The notes beneath the pieces are model-generated. The model ran no database searches. It saw nothing but the letters and a program-made list of their open reading frames with translations, and was not told the origin of the DNA. Below, piece after piece: positions 1-9,119 of a stretch of DNA of 64,000 nucleotides (within the stretch, counting starts at the first letter, position 1; the number at the start of each line of letters is the position of its first letter). Position numbers and translations under genes: made by a program. Source of the DNA: Lacisediminihabitans sp040549465 (GTDB taxonomy: Bacteria; Actinomycetota; Actinomycetes; Actinomycetales; Microbacteriaceae); contig NZ_JBEPTL010000015.1 in assembly GCF_040549465.1 (NCBI RefSeq), positions 1 through 64,000 on the forward strand, written 5' to 3'.

Positions 1-89
1 CAAAAACCCGCGGCATACTGTTCTACCGACTGCTGCAACAAGCCGTCAACACCGACCCCATAACCCTGACCGATCTCTACGAAATCTAA
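1..89 (+). CDS. 3' end of an unidentified protein gene (partial)
   Basis: A reading frame enters from the left edge and stops at TAA (87-89). It gives 28 residues that include GILFYRLLQQAV and end in TDLYEI. The short hydrophilic tail with an aromatic YRLLQ stretch is loosely reminiscent of actinobacterial transposase C-termini, but too little is visible to assign a family. Nothing downstream looks co-transcribed with it. Confidence 0.45.
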   Translation, partial: KTRGILFYRLLQQAVNTDPITLTDLYEI

Positions 90-375
90 CTGCACCCAAG
101 CAGACATGCAGAACACATATTCGAAGGTTGGTCAGCAATCTGTGGATAAGTTTTTTCCGCGCGATTGTGGAGGAGAGGACCACCAGAGGAGAAGACCCAC
201 AGAGGAGACCACCTAGAGCAAGAATGCGCAGAGGCAGAGAACCCCGAGTTCGAGATCAGCAGACAGGCCAGCCATGCATTCGGCTCTGCTATTGAGAACG
301 AGGTTGTGCAACTGGTGCCAGTAACGCAGTATTCGTAGAGGAAACGTCAATGCTGACCACCAGAAGGAGTACGGC
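90..375. other. Intergenic region with no recognised gene
   Basis: About 285 bases without a convincing gene. It holds a perfect DnaA-box-type nonamer, TGTGGATAA (141-149), standing alone, and a purine-rich stretch around 165-215 in which GAGGAGA recurs. The last bases (AGAAGGAG, about 361-368) are the ribosome binding site of the next gene. Confidence 0.5.
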
Positions 376-1134
376 TTGAACATCGCCGATTCGGTCGCCA
401 TCGTCACGGGCGGAGCCTCAGGATTGGGCCTTGCCACCGCCAGGAACCTCACTGCGGCGGGAGCTCGCGTCGTAGTGCTCGACCTCGAGGGCCAGCGGGC
501 TGCAGCCGAAGCCGCGCAGGTAGCGGGTACGACCTTCGTAGCCGCTGACGTCACCAGCGAGAAGGATGTCGCGGCAGCAGTCGGGCTCGCCACCTCGCTC
601 GGTTCGCTGCGCATTCTGGTGAACTGCGCCGGCGTCGCCCCGGCGGCTAAGGTGCTCGGGCGCAATGGCACACTCCCCCTCGAGGACTTCGAGCGCGGCA
701 TCCGCATCAACCTGTTCGGAACCTTCAACGTTCTGCGGCTTGTGGCGGAGCGCATGGTCGGCAATGACCCGATTGACGACGAGCGCGGCGTGATCGTGAA
801 CACGGCCTCGGTGGCCGCATTCGACGGCCAGATTGGCCAGGCCTCCTATGCGGCATCCAAGGGTGCTGTGGCCGCGATGACGCTGCCGATCGCCCGCGAG
901 CTGGCCTCCTCGCTCGTGCGGGTGGTAACGATCGCTCCCGGCATCTTCGAGACCCCGATGATGGCCGGCCTGAGCGACAAAGCCCAGGCCTCGCTCGGCG
1001 AGCAGGTTCCGCATCCGGCGAGGCTCGGCAGGCCGTCGGAGTATGCCTCGTTGGTGCGGCACATCGTAGAGAACCCCTACCTCAACGGCGAGACGATCCG
1101 CCTCGACGGAGCAATCAGGATGGCGCCGCGTTGA
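376..1134 (+). CDS. SDR-family NAD(P)-dependent dehydrogenase, type II 3-hydroxyacyl-CoA dehydrogenase-like
   Basis: Short-chain dehydrogenase of 252 residues, close to the family norm of about 250. It starts at TTG, supported by AGAAGGAG a few bases upstream. The N-terminus carries the nucleotide-binding TGGASGLG turn, the middle has the NCAG strand and the NTAS segment with the catalytic serine, and YAASK supplies the catalytic Tyr and Lys. The N-terminal sequence and the absence of extra domains fit the HSD10-like 3-hydroxyacyl-CoA dehydrogenases, and a thiolase lies 4.4 kb downstream on the same strand. The exact substrate is inferred, and other SDR activities remain possible. Confidence 0.85.
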   Translation: MNIADSVAIVTGGASGLGLATARNLTAAGARVVVLDLEGQRAAAEAAQVAGTTFVAADVTSEKDVAAAVGLATSLGSLRILVNCAGVAPAAKVLGRNGTLPLEDFERGIRINLFGTFNVLRLVAERMVGNDPIDDERGVIVNTASVAAFDGQIGQASYAASKGAVAAMTLPIARELASSLVRVVTIAPGIFETPMMAGLSDKAQASLGEQVPHPARLGRPSEYASLVRHIVENPYLNGETIRLDGAIRMAPR

Positions 1135-1152
1135 GTTCGTAGAATTGGTGGC

Positions 1153-1668
1153 GTGTCGACACACGCACCACGCCCCGCCCCCGAGCTGCAACCTGGCGAT
1201 TCCTTCACCCACACGACGCCGCTTGACCCTCTGGCTCAACCGGTGCTTCACGACCTTGAGCGCGAGTACGACAGCCGCTACGGCAACATGTTCGGCCAGC
1301 CGGCATCCACGGAGATCTATCGCTACCCGCCTGAGGCCTTCACCGCTCCCGGTGGCACCTTCTTGCTGCTCCTGCGCGGGGGCGAGGCCATTGCGGCAGG
1401 CGCCTTCATGACGATCGACGGGAAGACTGCCGAGATCAAACGGGTGTGGACGGATGCCTCCTATCGCGGGCAGGGACTGGCCCGTCGCGTGCTGGCCGAG
1501 TTGGAGGCGGAGGCCGCCAGGCGCGGTTTCAGCCAGATCGTGCTGAGCACCGGCCCCCGACAGCCGGAAGCGGTGAGTCTCTACCTCGCGACCGGATACA
1601 CCCCACTGTTCGACCCGACACTGGACGCGGAGACCATCATGTTCCACGAGTTCCGCAAGGATCTGTAG
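1153..1668 (+). CDS. GNAT-family N-acetyltransferase
   Basis: 171 residues starting at GTG, 18 bases after the SDR gene, so probably co-transcribed with it. The acetyl-CoA pyrophosphate-binding loop is visible as RGQGLA (residues about 105-110) after the motif A strand IKRVWTD, and the C-terminal motif B-like segment is PEAVSLYLATGY (about 138-149). This is the standard single-domain GNAT layout. The acceptor substrate (antibiotic, polyamine or protein N-terminus) cannot be told from the sequence. No strong Shine-Dalgarno sequence precedes the GTG, so the start is somewhat uncertain. Confidence 0.85.
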   Translation: MSTHAPRPAPELQPGDSFTHTTPLDPLAQPVLHDLEREYDSRYGNMFGQPASTEIYRYPPEAFTAPGGTFLLLLRGGEAIAAGAFMTIDGKTAEIKRVWTDASYRGQGLARRVLAELEAEAARRGFSQIVLSTGPRQPEAVSLYLATGYTPLFDPTLDAETIMFHEFRKDL

Positions 1669-1754
1669 CTCCCCACTGCGAACTGACATCGCGAAAGAGG
1701 ACCACGCCCCCAGCGAACGGCTCGGGAGGAGAAGAGCCCACGCCGTAAACTGGG

Positions 1755-4700
1755 GTGCCCATGTCAGCGTCAGAAGCAGTGCCCGCGATCACCTACCCTG
1801 AGGACCTGCCGGTCAGCCAGCGGCGTGACGACATCGCCGCAGCCATCCGTGACAACCAGGTCGTGATCGTCGCCGGTGAGACCGGATCGGGCAAAACGAC
1901 GCAGCTCCCGAAGATCCTGCTCGAGCTCGGCAAGAAGAGCATCGGCCACACCCAGCCGCGCCGCATCGCCGCACGCACTATCGCCGAGCGCATCTCCGAC
2001 GAACTCGGCACCCCGCTCGGCGGACTCGTCGGCTACCAGGTGCGCTTCACCGACACCGTGGGCAAAGACACCCGCGTCAAGCTGATGACCGACGGCATCC
2101 TGCTCAACGAAATCCACCGCGACCGCCTGCTCACCAAGTACGACGCCATCATCATCGACGAGGCCCACGAGCGCAGCCTCACCATCGACTTCCTCCTCGG
2201 CTACCTCAAGCAACTGATGCCGCGCCGCCCGGACCTCACGATCGTCATCACCTCCGCCACCATCGATCCGGCGAGCTTCTCCCAACACTTCGGTGACGCA
2301 CCGATCGTGGAGGTGAGCGGGCGCACCTATCCGGTCGAAGTCCGCTACCGGCCACTGGTTGCTGAAGCGCCGGTCGAGGAGGACGAAGACGAGTCAGAGA
2401 GCCTCGCCGACCTCGATCCCATGGAGGGTATCAACGCCGCCCTGGACGAACTGGCCCGTGAGGGCAACGGCGATGTGCTGGTCTTCCTCAGCGGCGAGAA
2501 CGAGATCCGGGATGCCGAAGAGTCGATCAGGGGCCGGATTTCGACAGGCTCGATCAGCGAGGGCACCGAAGTGCTTCCGCTCTACGGACGCCTCAGTTCC
2601 GCCGAGCAGCACCGGGTCTTCGAGACGAAGCGGACGGCGAGCATCCGTCGTCGTGTCGTGCTGGCCACCAACGTCGCCGAGACCAGCCTGACCGTGCCCG
2701 GCATCAAATACGTGATCGACGCCGGCACCGCCAGGATCAGTCGCTACAGCGTCCGCTCCAAGGTACAGCGGCTGCCGATCGAGGCGATCAGCCAGGCCAG
2801 TGCCAACCAGCGTTCCGGCCGGAGCGGTCGCACCAGCGACGGTATCGCCATCCGTCTGTACTCTGAAGAGGACTACCTGCGGCGGCCTGAATATACCGAG
2901 CCGGAGATCCTGCGCACCAACCTGGCGGCCGTTATCCTGCAGATGATCTCCCTCGGGCTCGGCGACATCGCGAACTTCCCGTTTCTGCAGCCGCCCGACT
3001 CGCGCGGTATCAAAGACGGGCTCGACCTGCTGCGGGAACTCGGTGCGGTCGCTTCGACAGGCTCAGCGAACGAGCCGGAAATCACTCGCATCGGCAAGCA
3101 GCTCACGCAACTGCCCATCGATCCGCGACTAGCCCGCATGGTGGTCGAGTCGAAGCAGCACGGTGTCACGCGTGAGGTGATGGCCATCGTCGCGGCCCTC
3201 AGCATCCAGGATCCACGCGAGCGCCCCCTCGACCGCCGCCCGCAGGCCGACCAGCAGCACGCCCGTTTCGTCGACCCGACCAGCGACTTCCTCACGCTGC
3301 TCAACCTCTGGAACTATCTCGAAGAAAAGCAGAAAGAGCTCAGCGGCAACCAGTTCCGGCGTCTCTGCAAATCCGAGTACCTCAACTACCTGCGCGTGCG
3401 TGAGTGGAAGGATGTCTACCGCCAACTCGAGCGGATGGCGAAGCCGCTCGGCCTGGTCGTCACCGGCCGGAGCACGAACCCGAACGGCATCCACCGCTCC
3501 CTGCTGGCCGGACTACTGAGCCAGCTCGGCATCCGCGACGCTTCCAAGAAGGACTACATCGGTGCCCGCCAGGTGCGCTTCAGCATCTTCCCCGGTTCTG
3601 CGCTGGCCAAGAAGCAGCCGGCCGAGGTGATGAGTGCGGAACTTGTCGAAACCAGTCGACTGTTCGCCCGCACCAACGCCGCCGTCGACCTCTCGTGGGC
3701 AGAGCCGATCGCGGGCGACCTGGTCAAGCGCAGCTACAGCGAGCCGCACTGGGAGAAGAAGCAGGGTGCAGCCGTGGCGTGGGAGCGCGTCACCCTCTAC
3801 GGGGTACCGATCGTGGCGCGGCGTCGCGCCCAGTTCTCCCGGGTCGACCCGGCCTATGCCCGCGAGCTGTTCATCCGCCACGCACTCGTCGAAGGTGACT
3901 GGGAGAGTCAGCAGGCTTTCGACCGCGCCAACAGGAAGCTTCGGAAAGAGCTCGCGGAAATTGAGGAACGCACCCGCCGTCGCGACATCCTTTATGACGA
4001 CGAAGCCGTCTTCGAGTTCTATCATCGACGGATTCCCGCCGACATCACCAGCCAGCGCTCTTTCGAGGGCTGGTGGAAGAAGGCGAAGGTCGAGACGCCC
4101 GATCTCCTGACGATGACGCCGGAGAACCTGGTCGACGAGCCCGAGACCGAGGCGGTCGCCGAGCTCGTCGAAGCCAGCTATCCGAGGAACTGGCAACAGG
4201 GCGACCAGCAGCTCGCCCTGAGCTACAGGTTCGAACCGGGAGCGGAGGATGACGGCGTGACCGTGCAGGTGCCGATCGCCCTGCTCGCGCGTCTCACGCC
4301 CGACGGTTTCGACTGGCAGGTCTCCGGATTTCGCGAAGAACTGGTCACCGCGCTCATCAAAGCGCTGCCGAAGAACATCCGCCGCAACGTCGTGCCGGCG
4401 GCGGACTGGGCTCGCAAGCTTCTCGCCGAGCTGCCCGCGGATCCCGGGCCCGAATCGCTCGAGGCCACCCTCGCGGCCGCGATCAAGCGACTCACCTACG
4501 TGCCGGTCACAGCGGACGACTTCGAGAACGACCGCATCCCGTCCCACCTGCGGATGACCTTCTCCGTGGTGGACGAACGTTCGCGGCAGGTGGCGAGCGG
4601 CAAAGACCTGCGCGCGTTACAGCAGCAGCTCAAGTCGACGGTACGGGAGAGCGTTGCGCGGGCATCCGTGACTCCGACGAACGCGATCGAGCGAGCCGGC

Positions 4701-5543
4701 CTCACCACCTGGGATTTCGACTCGCTGCCGAAGACCCTCGACACGAAGCAGGGCGCCAACACTATCCGCGCCTATCCGGCGCTGGTCGACAACGGCGCCA
4801 GCGTCGCCATCCGTCTCATGAGTACCCCCGACGACCAGGCCCGCGCGATGCGAGGCGGGGTGCGACGGATGCTGCAGCTCGCCATCCCCTCCCCCGTGTC
4901 CTACGTGCAGGAGCACCTCACCCATGCCGAAAAACTGACGCTGGCGCAAAGCCCGTACCGCACCACCGCCGAGCTCTTCGCGGACTGCATGACGGCCTGC
5001 ATCGACGACGTGCTGCGCGGACGCGAGATCTGGACGCTGGCCGAGTTCGAGAGGGCACGCGACGATGTGTCGGCCACGATCATGGATGCCATGTTCCAGG
5101 CCGTGTCGGTGCTGAGCAGGGTGCTCGCAGCGGCCAGGGGAGCCGAGAAGGCGATCAAGGCGGCCTCGAGTGTCGCGCTGCTGAGTCCGCTGGCCGATTC
5201 CCGCGAGCAGCTCAGTGCCCTCATCTATCCGGGTTTCGTCTCGGCTACCGGAATCACGCAGCTGCGCCGCCTTCCGGTTTACCTCACCGGCATCACTCAT
5301 CGCATCGGCAAACTGGCCGAGAACCTCGGCCGCGACAGGGTCTGGATGACCGAGGTGCAGTCCGCGACGGCGCGATACGAGGCCGCCGGTGGCACTCTGC
5401 CGCTCGCACCGGACTCCCCGGCGCATATCGTGCGCGCTCGCTGGCTGCTCGAAGAGTTGCGGCTCAGCCTGTTCGCCCAGCACCTCGGCGCCGCAGAAGC
5501 AGTCTCGCTCCAGCGCATCGCCAAGGTGCTCGCTCCGGCGTAG
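1755..5543 (+). CDS. hrpA: ATP-dependent RNA helicase HrpA (DEAH box)
   Basis: A 1262-residue DEAH/RHA helicase, full length for bacterial HrpA. Walker A is GETGSGKTT (residues 41-49), the Walker B box is DEAH (135-138), motif III is SAT (about 167-169) and motif VI is QRSGRSGR. The second half, from about residue 650, is the long C-terminal DUF3418-type region typical of HrpA. HrpA homologues remodel RNA and help rescue stalled ribosomes, acting in the cytoplasm. The start is GTG 1755 or ATG 1761; neither is decided by a clear Shine-Dalgarno sequence. Two short in-frame copies of a TTCGACAGGCTC element, each encoding STGS, sit inside the gene (about 2538 and 3050). They are probably genomic repeat insertions in loops. 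Confidence 0.96.
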   Translation: MPMSASEAVPAITYPEDLPVSQRRDDIAAAIRDNQVVIVAGETGSGKTTQLPKILLELGKKSIGHTQPRRIAARTIAERISDELGTPLGGLVGYQVRFTDTVGKDTRVKLMTDGILLNEIHRDRLLTKYDAIIIDEAHERSLTIDFLLGYLKQLMPRRPDLTIVITSATIDPASFSQHFGDAPIVEVSGRTYPVEVRYRPLVAEAPVEEDEDESESLADLDPMEGINAALDELAREGNGDVLVFLSGENEIRDAEESIRGRISTGSISEGTEVLPLYGRLSSAEQHRVFETKRTASIRRRVVLATNVAETSLTVPGIKYVIDAGTARISRYSVRSKVQRLPIEAISQASANQRSGRSGRTSDGIAIRLYSEEDYLRRPEYTEPEILRTNLAAVILQMISLGLGDIANFPFLQPPDSRGIKDGLDLLRELGAVASTGSANEPEITRIGKQLTQLPIDPRLARMVVESKQHGVTREVMAIVAALSIQDPRERPLDRRPQADQQHARFVDPTSDFLTLLNLWNYLEEKQKELSGNQFRRLCKSEYLNYLRVREWKDVYRQLERMAKPLGLVVTGRSTNPNGIHRSLLAGLLSQLGIRDASKKDYIGARQVRFSIFPGSALAKKQPAEVMSAELVETSRLFARTNAAVDLSWAEPIAGDLVKRSYSEPHWEKKQGAAVAWERVTLYGVPIVARRRAQFSRVDPAYARELFIRHALVEGDWESQQAFDRANRKLRKELAEIEERTRRRDILYDDEAVFEFYHRRIPADITSQRSFEGWWKKAKVETPDLLTMTPENLVDEPETEAVAELVEASYPRNWQQGDQQLALSYRFEPGAEDDGVTVQVPIALLARLTPDGFDWQVSGFREELVTALIKALPKNIRRNVVPAADWARKLLAELPADPGPESLEATLAAAIKRLTYVPVTADDFENDRIPSHLRMTFSVVDERSRQVASGKDLRALQQQLKSTVRESVARASVTPTNAIERAGLTTWDFDSLPKTLDTKQGANTIRAYPALVDNGASVAIRLMSTPDDQARAMRGGVRRMLQLAIPSPVSYVQEHLTHAEKLTLAQSPYRTTAELFADCMTACIDDVLRGREIWTLAEFERARDDVSATIMDAMFQAVSVLSRVLAAARGAEKAIKAASSVALLSPLADSREQLSALIYPGFVSATGITQLRRLPVYLTGITHRIGKLAENLGRDRVWMTEVQSATARYEAAGGTLPLAPDSPAHIVRARWLLEELRLSLFAQHLGAAEAVSLQRIAKVLAPA
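2538..2560. repeat. Intragenic TTCGACAGGCTC repeat, copy 1
   Basis: The sequence TTTCGACAGGCTCGATCAGCGA lies within hrpA and encodes ISTGSIS. It shares TTCGACAGGCTC with the copy at about 3050 in the same gene. It resembles the short TTCGACAGGCTCAGCGAA-type dispersed repeats often seen in Micrococcales genomes (recalled, not searched). Confidence 0.55.
3050..3070. repeat. Intragenic TTCGACAGGCTC repeat, copy 2
   Basis: TTCGACAGGCTCAGCGAA (3051-3068) is an imperfect palindrome with TTCG and CGAA ends, inside hrpA. It encodes STGSANE and interrupts a variable segment after the helicase core. A related reverse-oriented stretch, CCTGAGCCTGTAGATGAG, occurs at 14443-14460 in nrdA and again encodes STGS. 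Confidence 0.6.
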
Positions 5544-5552
5544 TCTCGAATC

Positions 5553-6710
5553 ATGTCTCAGGCAGTCATCGTCGACGTTGTCCGCAGTATCTCCGGCCGG
5601 GGAAAGCCAGGGGGCCGCCTGTCGGCCATGCACCCTGTCGACCTCCTCGCATCCGTGCTCCGCAGCCTCATCGAACGCAGCGACCTCGACCCCGCACTCG
5701 TCGACGACGTGATCGGTGGATGCGTCAGCCAGGCCGGACAGCAGTCAGTCAACATCACGCGCAACGCCCTGCTCGGCGCCGGCTTCCCCGACTCGGTGCC
5801 CGGCACCACCATCGACCGGCAGTGCGGCTCCAGCCAGCAGGCGGTGGCTTTCGCGGCCCAGGGGGTGATCGCCGGCGCCTACGACATCGTCATCGCCTGC
5901 GGTATCGAACAGATGAGCCGCAACCCGATCAACTTCGCCACGCTCGGCGAAGATCCGTGGGGCACACGCGTGCACGAGCGTTACCCCGACGGTCTCGTCG
6001 GCCAGGGCATCTCCGCCGAACTCATCGCGGCACGCTGGAACCTCTCGCGCGAGGAGCTGGACGAGTTCTCGGCACGCTCGCACCGGCTGGCTGCGGCATC
6101 CGACTTCTCGAACGAACTGGTGGCGGTGGATGACGGCGCGCTCACCGACGAGACCGTGCGCCCTTCCACCACCGTCGAGGGGCTCGCCGGGCTCTCCCCT
6201 GCGTTCAGGGAGGAGCAGTACGTGACACGGTTCCCGGAGATCCAGTGGAGGATCACCCCCGGCAACGCATCCCCCCTCACCGATGGGGCCTCTGCAGCGC
6301 TCATCATGAGTGAGGAGAAGGCGGCGCAACTCGGCTTGACACCGCGCGCCCGCATTCTGCACAACACCGTGGTCGGGTCCGACCCGATCGAAATGCTCAC
6401 CGGCGTGATTCCGGCGACCCGACGGATCCTCGATCGGTCCGGGCTGTCCATCGACGACTTCGACAGCTATGAGGTGAACGAGGCTTTCGCCCCCGTACCG
6501 CTGGCCTGGACGCGCGAGTTCGACGCCGACCCGGAGAAGCTCAACCCTCGTGGCGGGGCCATCGCCCTCGGACATCCGCTCGGCGCCTCAGGCACCAGGC
6601 TGCTCGCCACCCTCGTCAACACTCTCGAGCAGACCGGCGGTCGCTACGGACTGCAGACCATGTGCGAGGGCGCAGGCATGGCGAACGCCACGATCATCGA
6701 GCGGATCTGA
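5553..6710 (+). CDS. Acetyl-CoA C-acyltransferase (thiolase)
   Basis: A 385-residue thiolase starting 10 bases after hrpA. The nucleophilic cysteine is C91 in DRQCGSSQQ, the catalytic His is in GHPLGASG (H341), and the second active-site Cys is in MCEGAGMAN (C371). All three signatures are intact. Thiolases condense two acyl-CoAs or cleave 3-ketoacyl-CoA. The family is known, but biosynthetic and degradative types cannot be separated here. The SDR dehydrogenase upstream and the acyl-CoA ligase downstream on the opposite strand are compatible with fatty acid or steroid side-chain beta-oxidation. Confidence 0.92.
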   Translation: MSQAVIVDVVRSISGRGKPGGRLSAMHPVDLLASVLRSLIERSDLDPALVDDVIGGCVSQAGQQSVNITRNALLGAGFPDSVPGTTIDRQCGSSQQAVAFAAQGVIAGAYDIVIACGIEQMSRNPINFATLGEDPWGTRVHERYPDGLVGQGISAELIAARWNLSREELDEFSARSHRLAAASDFSNELVAVDDGALTDETVRPSTTVEGLAGLSPAFREEQYVTRFPEIQWRITPGNASPLTDGASAALIMSEEKAAQLGLTPRARILHNTVVGSDPIEMLTGVIPATRRILDRSGLSIDDFDSYEVNEAFAPVPLAWTREFDADPEKLNPRGGAIALGHPLGASGTRLLATLVNTLEQTGGRYGLQTMCEGAGMANATIIERI

Positions 6711-6723
6711 GGGGCGCCACCCC

Positions 6724-6793
6724 ATCAGCGCGGTGTTTTGTTATCAGCGCGCAGGCTGTAACCGCCGCGCGGATAACAAAACCCCGCGCTGAT
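6724..6793. terminator. Long inverted repeat between convergent genes, probable bidirectional terminator
   Basis: Two 22-base arms (6724-6745 and 6772-6793) pair with a single mismatch. Each contains a GTTTTGTTATC or GATAACAAAAC segment flanked by ATCAGCGCGG. The 26-base interior can form a further GCGCG/CGCGC stem. It sits exactly between the 3' ends of the thiolase (+) and the FMN reductase (-), as expected for a shared terminator. Confidence 0.7.
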
Positions 6794-6813
6794 GGCTGGT
6801 GCGGCTCGGGCTG

Positions 6814-7443
6814 CTAGCTGATCAGTCGAACCGCGACCGGAGCGGCCGGTTCCGGCTTTGACGGCAACTCGCCGTCCAGCGTCTTCACGATCTCCTGCTT
6901 CTCGGCGATGTTCGACGTGATCAGCGGGAGCGAGCGGTCGACGACCTTGCGGATGCGGTCGCGCAGAAAGTCGCTGCTGACCCGGTAATCGGTGAAATCG
7001 GAGTCGTGCGCGTAGATGCCGAGCGGGAGGGTCAGCGCCTGGAAGAAGGAGAACAGCGGCCGGAACTGGTGCTCGATGATGAGGGCGTGACGCTCAGAAC
7101 CGCCAGTGGCCGCGAGCAGGATGGGCGTGTCGACGAGGGCGTACTGGTCCACGAAGTCGAAGAGGTGCTTGAACAGCCCGGTGTAGGACGCACGGTAAAC
7201 CGGGGATGCGACGACGAGCAGGTCGGCGGTCTCGATCCGCTGCAGCTCACGCTCCACATTCTCCGGCAGTCCCGCGCGATTCAGTGATCCGGCGAAAGAC
7301 GGGCCGAGCTCGTTGAGCTTGATCAGATGAGCGTCGATCGGCAGGTGCTCACCGAGCACGACAAGGATCTCCTCGACGAGGGCGATGGTCTTGGACGGCG
7401 CCTGAAGACTCCCCGACACCGCGACAACATTGAGTTTGGTCAC
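6814..7443 (-). CDS. NAD(P)H-dependent FMN reductase (MsuE/SsuE-like flavodoxin fold)
   Basis: A 209-residue flavoprotein. The N-terminal strand and phosphate loop, VVAVSGSLQAPSKT, and the central ASPVYRASYTGLFK segment are typical of the NADPH-dependent FMN reductase family (MsuE, SsuE and relatives), which supply reduced FMN to two-component monooxygenases such as alkanesulfonate or methanesulfonate oxygenases. No partner monooxygenase is visible next to it, so the acceptor is unknown. It reads toward the thiolase and shares the hairpin at 6724-6793. Confidence 0.85.
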   Translation of the reverse strand: MTKLNVVAVSGSLQAPSKTIALVEEILVVLGEHLPIDAHLIKLNELGPSFAGSLNRAGLPENVERELQRIETADLLVVASPVYRASYTGLFKHLFDFVDQYALVDTPILLAATGGSERHALIIEHQFRPLFSFFQALTLPLGIYAHDSDFTDYRVSSDFLRDRIRKVVDRSLPLITSNIAEKQEIVKTLDGELPSKPEPAAPVAVRLIS

Positions 7444-7501
7444 CTGTTCGACGCTAATACTTGGGCGGTTATCCCGCGCCAGTGTTGCCTTGAGTTACCG
7501 C

Positions 7502-9061
7502 CTACGGGGTTGGCTCGGCCTCGTAGATCGCCACGAGCTCGCGCTTCAGCACCTTGCCACTCGGCCCGAGCGGGAGGATTTCGACGATCTCGACGCGACG
7601 CGGGTATTTGTAGGCGGCGAGCTTCTCCTTGGCGTAGTCGGCGAGCGTCGCGCCGTCGACCTCCACACCCGGACTGAGCACGATGCAGGCCATGATCTCC
7701 TGCCCGTGCGTCTCATGGGCGACGCCGAAGACAGCGGCGCTGGAGACCGACGGATGACCGATCAGCACCTCCTCCACCTCACGCGGGTAGATGTTGTATC
7801 CGTTGCGCAGAATCATGTCTTTCTTGCGGTCGACGATCCAGAGGAAGCCGTCCTCGTCTTTGGTACCGAGGTCTCCGGTGCGAAACCAGCCGTCAACCAC
7901 GGCTTTGGCCGACTCGTCCGGCAGGTTGAGGTACCCCTTCATGAGGTTGTGGCCGCGGATGACGATCTCGCCGAGCTCGCCCACCGGCTGCAATTCGATC
8001 GCGTCCTCGACATCCGCCCTCGCGATCTCGACGTCGACACCCCAGATGGCCTGGCCGATGCTTCCCGCGCGCGGCGGACGGCCCACGTGGTTGAAGCTCG
8101 CGACAGGAGAGGTCTCGGTGAGACCATAGCCCTCGTAGATCTCGACGCCGAACTCGGCGCGGAAGCGCTCGATCACGGCGAGAGGCAGCGACGATCCGCC
8201 GGAGATCGCGTACCGCAGCTTCGGGCGGTCACTGGTCTTCTTGGCCGCTTCGAGCAGCGCGATGTACATCGTCGGTACGCCCATCATGATGGTGCACTCG
8301 TTGTCGATCAGGGAGCGCAGTGCGCTCTCGCCATCGAACTTCGGCAGCATCACGATCTTCGCGCCGACCCGGAACCCGGTGTTCAGCGTGCAGGTCTGGC
8401 CGAAGGTGTGGAAGAGCGGGAGGCATCCGAGGATCACGTCGTCGCTGCGCAGGTCGAAGGTGTTGAGCAGCAGGGTGTTGGTCTGCTCGATCAGGGCGAA
8501 GTGGGTACCCTCGGCGCCCTTCGGCTTGCCGGTGGTTCCGCTGGTGTAGAGGATCGTCGCGGTGTCGTCGGGCTGGCGCGGAACGTAGGTGTCGATCGGG
8601 TCGGCCTCAGCGGCGAGCTTCTCGAGCTGGAGGATGTCGCCGACCTGCTCCGGAGCGAGCACCGACAGCACCGGAATGCCGGCCTGGGCGCCACCCTTCG
8701 CCCCTTCGGCGAGCAGCGGAGCGGCACAGATGAGAAGCGTTGCGCCTGAATCGCGCAGCACGTACTCGATTTCGTCGGCCTTGAGCAGTGCGTGGATCGG
8801 CACGACAATGCCACCAAGGCTCAGGATGCCGTAGTAGGCCCGCGGAAAATCGGTCACGTTGGGGATGAGGATCGCCACCGGATCACCCGGCTTCACGCCC
8901 TGCGCCCGGAGCGCCCCCGCATAGCCGCGCGCCTGGTCCCAGAGCTCGGAGTAGGTGAACTGCTTGTCACCGACGACAACGGCAGTCTTGTCGGGCAGAC
9001 GGTCGGCGGACTCCTTGAGAATCGCCGCAGCGGAGAGGGTGGAGTATGTCGGGTCGGTCAT
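7502..9061 (-). CDS. Long-chain fatty acid--CoA ligase (AMP-forming)
   Basis: 519 residues with the ANL-superfamily signatures. The ATP/AMP loop is YTSGTTGKPKG, motif II is YGLTETSP, the hinge region is GWFRTGDLGTKDEDGF, and the C-terminal lysine domain follows NGYNIYPREVEEVL. It activates a carboxylic acid to acyl-AMP and then acyl-CoA. I chose the ATG at 9061 because GAGGAAACC lies directly upstream; the frame stays open further 5' but that extension looks non-coding. Chain-length preference is not readable from sequence. With the nearby thiolase and SDR it suggests local fatty acid degradation capacity. Confidence 0.92.
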   Translation of the reverse strand: MTDPTYSTLSAAAILKESADRLPDKTAVVVGDKQFTYSELWDQARGYAGALRAQGVKPGDPVAILIPNVTDFPRAYYGILSLGGIVVPIHALLKADEIEYVLRDSGATLLICAAPLLAEGAKGGAQAGIPVLSVLAPEQVGDILQLEKLAAEADPIDTYVPRQPDDTATILYTSGTTGKPKGAEGTHFALIEQTNTLLLNTFDLRSDDVILGCLPLFHTFGQTCTLNTGFRVGAKIVMLPKFDGESALRSLIDNECTIMMGVPTMYIALLEAAKKTSDRPKLRYAISGGSSLPLAVIERFRAEFGVEIYEGYGLTETSPVASFNHVGRPPRAGSIGQAIWGVDVEIARADVEDAIELQPVGELGEIVIRGHNLMKGYLNLPDESAKAVVDGWFRTGDLGTKDEDGFLWIVDRKKDMILRNGYNIYPREVEEVLIGHPSVSSAAVFGVAHETHGQEIMACIVLSPGVEVDGATLADYAKEKLAAYKYPRRVEIVEILPLGPSGKVLKRELVAIYEAEPTP

Positions 9062-9119
9062 GGTTTCCTCGTCATCATTGACTGTGTTTTTCTCGAAGCT
9101 ACGCCGTATTGCTGGGTTT

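Noticed and set aside
141..149. DnaA-box-like nonamer TGTGGATAA near the left edge, suggesting an origin
   Set aside because: Single site with no cluster, no dnaA/dnaN neighbours and no AT-rich unwinding region.
3513..4547. Long minus-strand open frame of 344 codons opposite hrpA
   Set aside because: High-GC antisense shadow of a clearly conserved gene. No domain and no start signal.
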